64,000 bases of DNA from an uncultured Lachnospiraceae bacterium (lineage in GTDB: Bacteria > Bacillota > Clostridia > Lachnospirales > Lachnospiraceae), in assembly GCA_947630025.1 (NCBI GenBank), contig CANRFZ010000006.1, forward strand, positions 1-64,000, given 5' to 3'. Under the pieces are notes generated by a model. The model worked only from the letters and a program-made list of their open reading frames with translations. It was not told where the DNA came from and did no database searches. A program made the position numbers and the translations under genes. Every line of letters begins with the position of its first letter. The stretch's first letter is position 1. Positions 8,842 to 19,262 of the stretch are shown here, piece after piece.

Positions 8842-8862
8842 TTAAGAGAGCAGTGCTCTTAA
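8842..8862 (+). other. Inverted repeat upstream of ilvC
   Basis: TTAAGAG and CTCTTAA form a perfect 7-bp stem with a 7-nt loop, 45 bp before the ilvC start. No T-run follows, so it is more likely a processing or regulatory element than a terminator. Confidence 0.4.
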
Positions 8863-8891
8863 ATTATAAAAAACATTATCAAAATCTTTAA

Positions 8892-9926
<1,035 letters not shown>

Positions 9927-9950
9927 TACAGGAAAAAGCAGTAAACAACG

Positions 9951-9979
9951 CCGCCATCCGTGTTGCGGATGGCGGTTTT
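9951..9979 (+). terminator. Rho-independent terminator after ilvC
   Basis: CCGCCATCCG and CGGATGGCGG form a perfect 10-bp stem with a 5-nt loop followed by TTTT. Confidence 0.88.
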
Positions 9980-10021
9980 GACGTTGTAGAATTTTGAAAG
10001 AAATGGAGAATGGAGATTAAT

Positions 10022-11287
10022 ATGGGAATGACGATGACGCAGAAAATTCTCGCGGCGCACGCGGGACTCGACAAAGTGGAGGCCGGGCAGCTCATAGAGG
10101 CCGATCTGGATCTGGTGCTGGGCAACGACATCACCAGCCCGGTGGCCATCAAAGAGATGGACAAGATGAACGTGGACGGCGTTTTTGACAAGGATAAGAT
10201 CGCCCTCGTGCCGGATCACTTCGTGCCGAACAAGGATATCAAATCCGCGGAGCACTGCAAATGCGTGCGTGAGTTCGCCCACCGCCACGAAATCACGAAT
10301 TACTTTGAAGTGGGAGAGATGGGGATCGAACACGCGCTGCTCCCGGAGAAAGGTCTGACGGTGGCCGGCGACGTCATTATCGGCGCCGATTCCCATACGT
10401 GCACCTATGGCGCGCTGGGCGCTTTTTCCACGGGCGTAGGCAGCACGGACATGGCGGCTGGCATGGCCACGGGCAAGGCGTGGTTCAAAGTGCCGTCCGC
10501 GATCCGGTTCCGTTTAACCGGAAAGCCCGCCGAGTGGGTTAGCGGCAAAGATGTGATCCTGCATATCATCGGCATGATCGGCGTGGATGGCGCGTTGTAT
10601 AAATCCATGGAATTTACGGGCGACGGTGTGAAGAACTTGAGCATGGACGACCGCTTCACGATTGCAAATATGGCCATCGAAGCCGGCGGCAAGAACGGCA
10701 TCTTCCCGGTGGACGAGCTGACGGTCTCGTATATGAAGGAACATTCCGACAGGCCGTACACGGTCTATGAGGCGGACGAGGATGCGGTCTACGACGAGGA
10801 GTACACCATCGATCTGAGTACGCTGCGCCCGACGGTTGCGTTCCCGCATCTGCCGGAGAATACAAAGACCATCGACGAGATCACGGAGGACATTCCCATC
10901 GATCAGGTGGTGATCGGCTCCTGCACCAACGGCAGGATCGACGATATGCGGACCGCGGCGAAGGTGCTGCAGGGCAGGCACGTGGCGAAAGGGCTTCGCT
11001 GCATCGTCATACCGGCGACGCAGGCGGTCTATCTGCAGGCGATGGAGGAAGGCCTGTTGAAAATCTTTGTCGAGGCCGGCGCGGTGGTCAGCACGCCTAC
11101 CTGCGGGCCGTGTCTGGGCGGCTATATGGGCATTCTCGCGCAGGGCGAGCGGTGTGTGTCCACGACGAACCGCAACTTTGTGGGGCGTATGGGCCATGTG
11201 GATTCGGAGATCTATCTGGCGAGTCCGGCGGTGGCAGCGGCCAGCGCCGTGGCGGGCAGAATCACCTGTCCGTGCCGGTTGAAATGA
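10022..11287 (+). CDS. leuC: 3-isopropylmalate dehydratase large subunit
   Basis: Aconitase-family large subunit that isomerises 2- to 3-isopropylmalate in leucine synthesis, working with LeuD. The three [4Fe-4S] cysteine ligands are visible in GSCTNGR and in TCGPCLGG. Other family segments are [22 protein letters not shown] and [12 protein letters not shown] prefer ATG 10022 (MGMTMTQK), which has GGAGA 5 bp upstream, over ATG 10010, whose ribosome binding site would touch the start codon. The protein is 421 residues, normal for the bacterial two-subunit enzyme. leuD follows 89 bp downstream. Confidence 0.95.
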   Translation: MGMTMTQKILAAHAGLDKVEAGQLIEADLDLVLGNDITSPVAIKEMDKMNVDGVFDKDKIALVPDHFVPNKDIKSAEHCKCVREFAHRHEITNYFEVGEMGIEHALLPEKGLTVAGDVIIGADSHTCTYGALGAFSTGVGSTDMAAGMATGKAWFKVPSAIRFRLTGKPAEWVSGKDVILHIIGMIGVDGALYKSMEFTGDGVKNLSMDDRFTIANMAIEAGGKNGIFPVDELTVSYMKEHSDRPYTVYEADEDAVYDEEYTIDLSTLRPTVAFPHLPENTKTIDEITEDIPIDQVVIGSCTNGRIDDMRTAAKVLQGRHVAKGLRCIVIPATQAVYLQAMEEGLLKIFVEAGAVVSTPTCGPCLGGYMGILAQGERCVSTTNRNFVGRMGHVDSEIYLASPAVAAASAVAGRITCPCRLK

Positions 11288-11376
11288 CGTCCGGCGCACG
11301 CTTCGTGCGGAGGCACAGGCAGAATGCGGCAGCATAGGAAAGCAGGTAAGCAGAACAGAAAGAACGAGGTTAGCAT

Positions 11377-11868
11377 ATGAAAGCGGCAAAGGGAACAGTT
11401 TTTAAATATGGGGACAATGTGGATACGGACGTCATCATACCGGCGCGGTATCTGAATTCTTCCGATCCGGCGGAGCTGGCGGCTCACTGCATGGAGGACA
11501 TCGACAAAGAGTTTATTCACAAAGTGTCCGCGGGAGACATTATCGTTGCGATGAAGAACTTCGGCTGCGGCTCCTCCAGAGAGCACGCGCCGATCGCAAT
11601 CAAGGCGGCGGGCGTAAGCTGCGTGATCGCCGAGACGTTTGCGCGGATTTTTTACCGCAACGCGATCAACATCGGCCTGCCGATCATCGAATGCCCGGAG
11701 GCGGCTGCCGATATTCAGGCGGGCGATACCGTGGAAGTGAATTTTGACACAGGTGTCATAACGGATGTGACCAAGGGCACAACCTATCAGGGACAGGCTT
11801 TCCCGGAGTTTATGCAGAAGATCATCGCGGCGGAAGGGCTGGTCAACTATATCAACCAGAGAAAGTAG
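11377..11868 (+). CDS. leuD: 3-isopropylmalate dehydratase small subunit
   Basis: The 163-residue swivelling subunit that completes the LeuC active site. Family motifs are [15 protein letters not shown] near the N-terminus and [12 protein letters not shown] near residue 55. The length is normal for the short clostridial/archaeal-type LeuD. It is co-directional with leuC; no leuA or leuB lies in the window, so the leucine branch is only partly encoded here. Confidence 0.95.
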   Translation: MKAAKGTVFKYGDNVDTDVIIPARYLNSSDPAELAAHCMEDIDKEFIHKVSAGDIIVAMKNFGCGSSREHAPIAIKAAGVSCVIAETFARIFYRNAINIGLPIIECPEAAADIQAGDTVEVNFDTGVITDVTKGTTYQGQAFPEFMQKIIAAEGLVNYINQRK

Positions 11869-11910
11869 TCGGCATCGCCGGAGGCAGAAGCGGCGCACGG
11901 TGGGGATTCT

Positions 11911-12762
11911 ATGATCGACAGAGTCAACGGAAACGAATACCGCGGTTATCCGCAGTTAAAGACGCCTGACGCGGCGGACAAGACGGGCGACGGCGAGAAG
12001 TTCAGCCTCGCGTATCAGCGCGCCCGCGACGACAAGGACGAAAAGGAGAGCGGCGGGCGGGAGAAGGATCTGGCGGCACACGCTGCCGGCAGGCCGGGAG
12101 AGTCCGCCGGGCAGGACGGCGTCAGGCTGGAACTGTCCTCTCAGGGGCAGCGTGCGGCGTCTATGGGCGCGGCAGGGGCGAAGGACGGTGCCGGGACAGA
12201 GGGCGCGTCTCAGACTTCCGGCCTGTTGTCGATTTTCCGTTCCGTCAGGGAATTTCTGGGTTCGGCTTGGGCGGCGCTCAAAAATATCCTCTACCGGATC
12301 TGGAACGACGTTCCAGCGGAGCAGGAGAGCGGCGTTTCCGGCCAGACTGCGGAGACTGATGTACTATCGGAGCAGATAGCGGAAGCGGTGGTGGCGGATG
12401 AAGGACTGGAGACTGCTGCGAGGAACGCGGGCACGGAGACTGCTATTGCAGATGAAGGTGTGGGAACTGCTGCGGCGGGCGAGAGTATGGCTGCGGCTGC
12501 CGACGAGGAACTCCTGACGCCGGAAGCGCTGCGGGAAGCCCAGATCAGCGAGGAGAAACGCCTCGACAGGGAAGTGCGGCCCTATCTGAAAAGCGGCAAT
12601 CTCTCGCAGGTGATCAATCTGGTCACCGACAACGGCAAAAAGACGGTAGCCATCCATTCTACCCTTTTGACATATTATGACAGGACGGGAAAAGTCGTGG
12701 AACCCAATGCCTCCGACCGGGAGCGCATTCTCCACGGAGACAGGAATACGAGAAGAACATAG
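11911..12762 (+). CDS. Unknown protein with low-complexity middle
   Basis: A 283-residue protein that I do not recognise. The N-terminal third is charged and disordered-looking (KDEKESGGREKDL). A hydrophobic/aromatic helix around residues 108-130 (FLGSAWAALKNILYRIW) may be membrane-associated. An Ala/Glu/Thr-rich stretch follows. The C-terminal 85 residues are the best ordered part (EEKRLDREVRPYLKSGNL, then TLLTYYDRTGKVVEP). It follows leuD by 42 bp and ends 9 bp from the convergent GGDEF gene. Codon use matches its neighbours, so it is probably a genuine lineage-specific gene. Confidence 0.65.
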   Translation: MIDRVNGNEYRGYPQLKTPDAADKTGDGEKFSLAYQRARDDKDEKESGGREKDLAAHAAGRPGESAGQDGVRLELSSQGQRAASMGAAGAKDGAGTEGASQTSGLLSIFRSVREFLGSAWAALKNILYRIWNDVPAEQESGVSGQTAETDVLSEQIAEAVVADEGLETAARNAGTETAIADEGVGTAAAGESMAAAADEELLTPEALREAQISEEKRLDREVRPYLKSGNLSQVINLVTDNGKKTVAIHSTLLTYYDRTGKVVEPNASDRERILHGDRNTRRT

Positions 12763-12771
12763 AACCTAGCG

Positions 12772-13881
12772 TCATGCCGTATCATAGGCCGATATGACGC
12801 GGTTTTTGCCGTTCTGCTTGCCATAGTAGAGCCTGTCGTCCGCGTGTTTGATCGTCTTTTCCACGGGCGTATCAGGTCTGTAGGTGGCGATGCCCATCGT
12901 GATCGTACAGTTGATGGAAGTTTTCTGGTCGGTAAATACGTGTTTCTCTATTTTCTGGCGGATCGATTCCGCTACCGGGAGTGTGTCTTCCAGCTTCCCG
13001 TTATACAGGAACAGAAATTCCTCGCCGCCCCAGCGACAGACATAGCCGTGGGTGCCGACTTCCCGATGGATGATCTCCGTGATGTCCTTGATGACGATAT
13101 CGCCGAAGTCGTGGCCGTAAGTGTCGTTGACCTTTTTGAAACTGTCGATATCGCACATGACGAGACAGAAAGGATCGTCGGATTTGACCGCGTGATCGAG
13201 AAACGGCTGCATACTCCGTCTGTTGTATAAGCCGGTCAGCGGATCGGTGCTGGCCATATTGTCCAACAGGATATTCTGGTCGTGCAGCTTCACCGTCACC
13301 GCCTGCATATCGATGATAAAGATCATCGTGACCAGGAACAACAGGAAGAAATTGCAGATGGAATTAAAGATATAGATCGCCGCCTCCGCGCCGGGCGATA
13401 CCGACATTTGGTAGAGAGGCCCCACGAACAGATAGAGGATGCGGCAGGCGATAAACGAAAAGGCGGCGACGACTCCCATCATCGTGCCGATATAGTATTT
13501 TTTGTTGCTGTCGATCATGGACATACAGATATAATAGCCGAACGGAATCAGCCCGATGATATACTGCGGGAACCCGAAACTCCAGCCGATGCAGATCGTG
13601 GCGGTAAAGGAGTGCAGGATGATCTCCAGATAAGTGAGAAAAAACGTTTTGGCCAGATCTTTTTTGTAACCGTATTTGATCGTATGGATGCAGTAGCCGT
13701 AGCAGGCGACGCTGGCGATATTAAAGAGAATCAGCGGAATGACGCGGTAATAACTGAACAGAATGACGAGATAGACGTGCACGGCGCCGATCAGCGTAAT
13801 CGTCAGAAGGTACTTCGTCTTGAACGGCGGCGCAACAATATAGCGTTCCACGAGTTTTTTGATTTTTTCACTGATTTTCAT
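12772..13881 (-). CDS. Membrane-bound GGDEF-domain diguanylate cyclase
   Basis: Likely makes cyclic di-GMP. About six hydrophobic segments occupy the N-terminal 190 residues and a GGDEF domain follows from DPLTGLYNRRSM. The catalytic signature is GGEEF, an active variant, and metal and substrate residues are in CDIDSFKKVNDTYGHDFGD. The RxxD inhibitory site usually found just before GGEEF is absent (the stretch reads THGYVCRW). I start at ATG 13881 (MKISEK), 5 bp after AGGGA; longer in-frame starts read through poorly conserved, arginine-rich sequence. It has its own promoter and is divergent from the next gene. Confidence 0.88.
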   Translation of the reverse strand: MKISEKIKKLVERYIVAPPFKTKYLLTITLIGAVHVYLVILFSYYRVIPLILFNIASVACYGYCIHTIKYGYKKDLAKTFFLTYLEIILHSFTATICIGWSFGFPQYIIGLIPFGYYICMSMIDSNKKYYIGTMMGVVAAFSFIACRILYLFVGPLYQMSVSPGAEAAIYIFNSICNFFLLFLVTMIFIIDMQAVTVKLHDQNILLDNMASTDPLTGLYNRRSMQPFLDHAVKSDDPFCLVMCDIDSFKKVNDTYGHDFGDIVIKDITEIIHREVGTHGYVCRWGGEEFLFLYNGKLEDTLPVAESIRQKIEKHVFTDQKTSINCTITMGIATYRPDTPVEKTIKHADDRLYYGKQNGKNRVISAYDTA

Positions 13882-14051
13882 AATCATCCCTATTCCGAAG
13901 CGGTCACGCGGCGGTGCAGCGCGAACCGCTGACATATCTTCAAAGCTGGCCAGCGCGTTGTACCGGGTGTGCGCAGGCGGCGTATTTCCGGCATGGCTGC
14001 CGGCATAAAACAAAACGTAGTGGTCAGATAGAAAAATGATATCTTTTGACT

Positions 14052-14080
14052 ATTATATAATAAATGGACAATAAAGTAAA
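14052..14080 (-). promoter_or_regulatory. Promoter of the GGDEF gene
   Basis: On the minus strand TTTACT (14075-14080) and TATAAT (14052-14057) are separated by exactly 17 bp, about 170 bp before the GGDEF start codon. Confidence 0.6.
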
Positions 14081-14140
14081 CAAATAAAAACGGATCGCGG
14101 AAAACGGATCACGGCCCGCGGCGGTGCGGCGGCGGAGAAG

Positions 14141-14875
14141 ATGGACAGAGAAGCGTTTGAAAAGGCAAAACTGAAAGTGCTCTTAAAGCAGCACGATCCC
14201 CACGGATTCGGCACGCTGCAGGAAAAGACCGTACATTCGGTGATGAAGTTGTATTATGAGCCCAATGAAGACTGTCACGAGGTTCCCATCGAGAATTACA
14301 TAGCGGATATCTATACGGGAGAGCGCATTATCGAAATCCAGAACGGCAATTTTAACAGGCTGCGCCCTAAGCTGGAAGTGTTCCTGCCCCTGTACCCGGT
14401 GACGGTGGTGCTCCCGATTCCCCATTACAAATGGGTGCTCTGGATGGACGAAGCCACCGGCGAACTGTCGGAGAGGCACAGATCCCCGGTGGTGGGGACG
14501 GTCTATCACGCTTTTCCGGAACTGTATAAGATCAAGCCGTATCTCGGCCACCCCAACCTGTCGTTTGCGTTTCCGCTGGTCGACATGGACGAATACCGGC
14601 TGTTAAACGGCTGGAGCAGGAACAGGAAGCGCGGTTCCAGCCGCTACGACAGAATGCCGCTGGCGCTGCACGACGAGGTGGTCATCGAGCGGACGGAGGA
14701 TTTCCTGCAGCTTGTTCCCTACGAGCTGGAGGATGCGTTTACGGTCGGCGAATTTGCGAAAGCCGCCCACATCCACAGAGATCTGGCCGGCGTGACGGCG
14801 CCGCTTCTCATGCACATGGGGCTCCTTGCCCGCACCGGGAAACGGGGCCGCGAATATTTGTATGAAGTAAAATAA
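14141..14875 (+). CDS. Unknown protein, possible restriction-endonuclease-like fold
   Basis: A 244-residue protein. Around residues 50-75 the string IADIYTGERIIEIQNGNF has the spacing of a D...ExQ core seen in PD-(D/E)xK-type folds, followed by LRPKLEVFLPLYPVTVVLPI. The last 45 residues (TVGEFAKAAHIHRDLAG to the end) look like a winged-helix domain. These are pattern-based inferences; I do not recognise a named family. GGAGAAG precedes the ATG. The gene is transcribed away from the GGDEF gene and is followed by the promoter of the sensor kinase. Alternative: a DNA-binding protein without nuclease activity. Confidence 0.6.
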   Translation: MDREAFEKAKLKVLLKQHDPHGFGTLQEKTVHSVMKLYYEPNEDCHEVPIENYIADIYTGERIIEIQNGNFNRLRPKLEVFLPLYPVTVVLPIPHYKWVLWMDEATGELSERHRSPVVGTVYHAFPELYKIKPYLGHPNLSFAFPLVDMDEYRLLNGWSRNRKRGSSRYDRMPLALHDEVVIERTEDFLQLVPYELEDAFTVGEFAKAAHIHRDLAGVTAPLLMHMGLLARTGKRGREYLYEVK

Positions 14876-14877
14876 AC

Positions 14878-14907
14878 TTGTCGCACGGCGCCATGTTAGT
14901 ATATAAT
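14878..14907 (+). promoter_or_regulatory. Promoter of the hybrid sensor kinase gene
   Basis: TTGTCG at 14878-14883 and a perfect TATAAT at 14902-14907 with an 18-bp spacer, just after the stop of the upstream gene and 92 bp before the kinase start. Confidence 0.55.
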
Positions 14908-14999
14908 AAGCGCAGGGAAAAACACGCGGCGCGGAAAGCGCCACCTGTCCGCTGCGGATATGTGATGGCAGGGCGGCGGACACCGGACGAGGTTTTCTA

Positions 15000-17195
15000 A
15001 TGAACGGGATACTGATTTTACATGGAATAGGCATTATCGTCGGCCTTGTGCTGATCGCCGTCGTATATATGGCCAAACCTTCCGAGCAGCAGAAAATTCT
15101 GTTTGCAGGGACGGTGTTTACCTTTCTGGATGTGGCCGGGTATTTTTTTGAACTCCAGAGCGAACATATGGACACGGCGTTATTGGCGGTCAAGGTGCAG
15201 TATCTGGGAACGGCGATGGGGCTTTTGTGCTTCCTGTTTTTTGCCTGCCTCTACAGCAATCATCTGCATAGCCGGATCATCCGGTTTATCAAGTTGTTTT
15301 ATGCCCTGAACAATTCCTTTATCATGGCGCTTGTGTTCACGAGCGACTACCACACGCTCTATTACCGGAGCATCGAGTGTGAGACGGCGGGAAACGTGCG
15401 TCTGTGGATTTACGGGCCGGGCATTTTCTACTACTGGTGGGTGGTCACCATGACGCTTTTAGGCATCCTGATCGCGCTGATCATGGTGCAGACCGTGGTG
15501 GAGAACAAGGGGCGGAAGCGGCCTGAGCTGATCTTTATCTTTATCGCGTCGTTAGTGCCTATCGTCATATGGATTCTGCGGGTGATGGGATTGTTCGGCC
15601 ACTATGATTCCTATCCTATCTCCATGCTGATCACCGAGTCGTTTCTCGTGTTCGTCATGTACCGCTACCGGATGTTCGACCCGGTCAGAAACGCAAAGGA
15701 CATGGTGCTGGACGAGATCAAGGAGGGTATTATCGTCACCGACGGACGGGGAGACGTGGTCTACTCCAACCGTGAGGTAAATAACGTTTTTCCGAATATC
15801 GACTGGAATGACAGGGAGCTGGTGGACAATCAGGTATTCCGGCTGATGGAGACGCACCGGGACGGCTTTATCATGCAGGAGAGATTCTACGAATGGCGCC
15901 GGGAGGAAATCTACGATGACCAGCAGCGGCAGTCCGGCATCCTGTACCGGATCACGGATATGACGGACAATTATCTGTATACGAAGGAGCTGATCGAGCT
16001 GAAGGAGGACGCGGAGCGCGCCAACGAAGCCAAGAGCTCGTTTCTGGCCCGTATGTCCCACGAGATCCGCACCCCCATCAACGCGGTGCTGGGCATGAAC
16101 GAGATGATTATGCGGGAGGCGCAGTCGCCCAGCGTAAAGGAATACGCCGCCAACATCCACAGTGCGGGCAAGGTGCTGCTATCCATTATCAACGACATTC
16201 TGGATCTGTCCAAAATCGAGTCCAGCAAGATGGAGCTCTCCGAGAGCGACTACAACATGGGAAATCTGCTGCTGGACATCGAAAATATGATTTCGCTGCG
16301 GGCGGAGGAAAAGAACTTAAACTTCAAGATCGTGACGGACCCGCAGATGCCATGTATGCTGCACGGCGACGAAAAGCGCATCAAGCAGTGCATCACAAAC
16401 CTGTTGACCAATTCGGTCAAATACACCCGCGAGGGCTATGTGACGCTGCAGGTCGATTACGTGGACAACAACGACGGAACGATCAATCTGTGGGTTTCCG
16501 TGTCGGATACGGGCATCGGCATCAAAGAGGACGATCTGTATATGTTGTTCGATCCGTTTACCAGACTGGATATGCGCCGGAACAAAAATATCGAAGGCAC
16601 CGGCTTGGGGCTGAGCATCACCAAGCGCCTTCTGGAGATGATGGGCGGCAATCTGACCGTGGAGAGCATCTACGGCAAGGGCAGCACGTTTTCCTTTGTG
16701 ATCCCGCAGAAGGTCGCGGGAACGGAGCCCCTCGGCGATTACAAGAAATCCGCCGACGACGCGGACACGACCGACGCGCCGGAGCGCAAGGCTTTTGTGG
16801 CGCCCAAGGCGCAGATCCTCGCCGTGGACGACACCCGCGTGAATATCACCGTCGTCAAGGGACTGTTAAAGCGGCTGAAGGTGCAGTTTGATTCCGCGCT
16901 GAGCGGGCAGGAGTGTCTGGACAAGGTGAAACAGAACCATTACGACATTATCCTGCTGGATCACATGATGCCGGAGATGGACGGCATCGAGACGCTCCAC
17001 AATCTGCAGCAGATGGAGGAGTTCCGGCAGAATCCGTCCGTGGTGCTGGCGCTGACCGCCAACGCCATCGTCGGCGCGAAGGAAGAATATCTGAAAGAGG
17101 GCTTTGCCGATTATCTGTCGAAGCCCATCGACTCCGTGCAGTTAGAGGAGATGATCCACCAATATCTGCCGGAGGAGCTGGTAGAATATTTGTAG
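15000..17195 (+). CDS. Hybrid sensor histidine kinase/response regulator with 7TM sensor
   Basis: A 731-residue membrane signalling protein. The N-terminal ~225 residues hold seven hydrophobic segments of the histidine-kinase 7TM type. A PAS-like linker (IKEGIIVTDGRGDVVYSN) follows. The HisKA domain has the phosphoacceptor His354 in SHEIRTPINAV. The ATPase domain has NLLTNSVKYT, DTGIGI and GTGLGLSI. A C-terminal receiver domain has Asp654 in ILLDHMMPEMDG and a lysine in YLSKPID. No output domain or histidine phosphotransfer domain is present in the protein or beside it, so the phosphorelay partner must be elsewhere. The signal is unknown. Confidence 0.9.
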   Translation: MNGILILHGIGIIVGLVLIAVVYMAKPSEQQKILFAGTVFTFLDVAGYFFELQSEHMDTALLAVKVQYLGTAMGLLCFLFFACLYSNHLHSRIIRFIKLFYALNNSFIMALVFTSDYHTLYYRSIECETAGNVRLWIYGPGIFYYWWVVTMTLLGILIALIMVQTVVENKGRKRPELIFIFIASLVPIVIWILRVMGLFGHYDSYPISMLITESFLVFVMYRYRMFDPVRNAKDMVLDEIKEGIIVTDGRGDVVYSNREVNNVFPNIDWNDRELVDNQVFRLMETHRDGFIMQERFYEWRREEIYDDQQRQSGILYRITDMTDNYLYTKELIELKEDAERANEAKSSFLARMSHEIRTPINAVLGMNEMIMREAQSPSVKEYAANIHSAGKVLLSIINDILDLSKIESSKMELSESDYNMGNLLLDIENMISLRAEEKNLNFKIVTDPQMPCMLHGDEKRIKQCITNLLTNSVKYTREGYVTLQVDYVDNNDGTINLWVSVSDTGIGIKEDDLYMLFDPFTRLDMRRNKNIEGTGLGLSITKRLLEMMGGNLTVESIYGKGSTFSFVIPQKVAGTEPLGDYKKSADDADTTDAPERKAFVAPKAQILAVDDTRVNITVVKGLLKRLKVQFDSALSGQECLDKVKQNHYDIILLDHMMPEMDGIETLHNLQQMEEFRQNPSVVLALTANAIVGAKEEYLKEGFADYLSKPIDSVQLEEMIHQYLPEELVEYL

Positions 17196-17309
17196 AATAT
17201 AAAATATTTATAAAAGGCAAAAACAGGCGAAAGCCGCCACCGAGCGAACGCGCAGTATTCGTCGGGACGCGCGCGGCTTGTCGATACAACAAACACAGAG
17301 GTATCACAG

Positions 17310-19241
17310 ATGGCAAAGAGCAATTCATCCAATACTTACGACGCTTCCAGCATCACCGTGCTGGAGGGGCTGGAGGCGGTCCGCGTCAGGCCGGGAATGT
17401 ATATCGGCAGCGTGTCCACCAAGGGATTAAACCACCTGATCTACGAGATCATGGACAACGCCGTGGACGAGCATCTGGCGGGATACTGTTCCACGATCTG
17501 GGTGACGCTGGAGGCCGACGGCTCCGCCACGGTGTCGGACAATGGCCGCGGCATCCCCGTCGGTATGCACGAAAAAGGGATCAGCGCGGAACGTCTCGTC
17601 TTCACGACGCTCCACGCGGGCGGCAAGTTTGACAACGAGGCGTACAAGACCAGCGGCGGTCTGCACGGCGTCGGCTCGTCGGTCGTCAACGCCCTGTCCG
17701 CGCGCCTTCATGTGACGGTCAAGACGGGCGGCTTTGTCTACGAGGATCACTACGAGCGCGGGATTCCCACAATGGAGCTGGAGCATGGGCTTCTGCCGGT
17801 GGTGGGCAAGACGAGGGAGACCGGGACGACCATCAATTTCCTGCCGGACGACACGATCTTTGACAGGACGCGCTTTAAAGAGGACGAAGTCAAGAGCCGT
17901 CTGCACGAGACGGCATACTTAAATCCGGAACTTACGATTGTCTATGAGGACAATCGGGGAGAGGAGCCGGAGCGGATCGAATACCATGAGCCGGAGGGAA
18001 TCGTCGGCTTTATCAAGGACATGAACAAGTCCAAGGAGACGATCCACGACGTGATCTACTATAAAGGGGAAGCGGAGGGCATCACCGTGGAGGTGGCGTT
18101 CCAGTACGTCAACGAGTTCCACGAAAATGTGCTGGGCTTCTGCAACAACATCTACAATGCCGAGGGCGGCACCCACCTGACGGGCTTTAAGACGATGTTC
18201 ACCAACGTCATCAACACTTACGCGAGAGGGCTGAACATCCTGAAAGAAAAGGACGTGAATTTCACCGGGGCGGACGTGCGCAACGGCATGACGGCGGTGG
18301 TGTCGATCAAGCATCCCGATCCGCGCTTCGAGGGGCAGACGAAGACGAAGCTGGACAATCAGGACGCCGCCAAGATCGTCGGCAAGGTGACAGGGGACGA
18401 GATCGTCCGCTATTTTGACCGCAATCTGGAGACGTTAAAGAGCATCATCGGCTGCGCCGAAAAAGCGGCGAAGATCCGCAAGACCGAAGAAAAAGCCAAG
18501 ACGAATATGCTGACGAAGCAGAAGTTCTCGTTTGATTCCAACGGCAAGCTGGCCAACTGCGAGTCCAAGGACGCTTCCAAGTGCGAGATCTTCATCGTGG
18601 AGGGCGATTCGGCGGGCGGCAGCGCAAAGATGGCGCGCAACCGGATGTATCAGGCGATTCTGCCGATCCGCGGCAAGATCCTGAATGTGGAGAAAGCCAG
18701 CATCGATAAGATTCTGGCCAACGCCGAGATCAAGACGATGATCAACGCTTTCGGCTGCGGCTTTTCCGAAGGGTACGGCAACGACTTTGACATCAGTAAG
18801 CTGCGCTATGACAAGATCATCATCATGGCGGATGCCGACGTGGACGGCGCCCATATTTCCAACCTGCTGCTGACGCTTTTTTACCGGTTTATGCCGGAAC
18901 TGATCTACGAGGGGCATATTTATATCGCGATGCCGCCCCTCTATAAGGCGATTCCGTCCAAAGGCGAGGAGGAATACCTCTACGACGACAAGGCGCTGGA
19001 AAAGTACCGCAAGAGGCACAAGGGGCCTTTTACGCTGCAGCGGTACAAGGGCTTGGGCGAGATGGACGCGCAGCAGCTCTGGGAGACGACGCTGGACCCC
19101 GACGCGAGGCTTTTGAAGCTGGTGGAGATCGAGGACGCGCGCATGGCGTCGGAGATGACGGAACTGCTGATGGGAACGGAAGTTCCGCCGCGCAAAGAAT
19201 TTATCTACCGCCACGCGCAGGACGCGGAGCTGGATATCTGA
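17310..19241 (+). CDS. Type IIA DNA topoisomerase, ATPase (B) subunit
   Basis: GyrB/ParE-type subunit that supplies ATP-driven strand passage. The GHKL ATPase part has EIMDNAVDEH, DNGRGIPV and GGLHGVGSSVVNALS. The TOPRIM domain has EGDSAGGSAK and MADADVDGAHI, and the C-terminal part QRYKGLGEMDAQQLW. At 643 residues it fits both gyrase and topoisomerase IV. It lies directly before the A subunit and away from any dnaA-dnaN-recF genes, so this is more likely a second (topoisomerase IV-like) pair than the replication-origin gyrase; motif content alone cannot decide. Confidence 0.92.
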   Translation: MAKSNSSNTYDASSITVLEGLEAVRVRPGMYIGSVSTKGLNHLIYEIMDNAVDEHLAGYCSTIWVTLEADGSATVSDNGRGIPVGMHEKGISAERLVFTTLHAGGKFDNEAYKTSGGLHGVGSSVVNALSARLHVTVKTGGFVYEDHYERGIPTMELEHGLLPVVGKTRETGTTINFLPDDTIFDRTRFKEDEVKSRLHETAYLNPELTIVYEDNRGEEPERIEYHEPEGIVGFIKDMNKSKETIHDVIYYKGEAEGITVEVAFQYVNEFHENVLGFCNNIYNAEGGTHLTGFKTMFTNVINTYARGLNILKEKDVNFTGADVRNGMTAVVSIKHPDPRFEGQTKTKLDNQDAAKIVGKVTGDEIVRYFDRNLETLKSIIGCAEKAAKIRKTEEKAKTNMLTKQKFSFDSNGKLANCESKDASKCEIFIVEGDSAGGSAKMARNRMYQAILPIRGKILNVEKASIDKILANAEIKTMINAFGCGFSEGYGNDFDISKLRYDKIIIMADADVDGAHISNLLLTLFYRFMPELIYEGHIYIAMPPLYKAIPSKGEEEYLYDDKALEKYRKRHKGPFTLQRYKGLGEMDAQQLWETTLDPDARLLKLVEIEDARMASEMTELLMGTEVPPRKEFIYRHAQDAELDI

Positions 19242-19262
19242 AACGGAGGATTCACAGGATAA

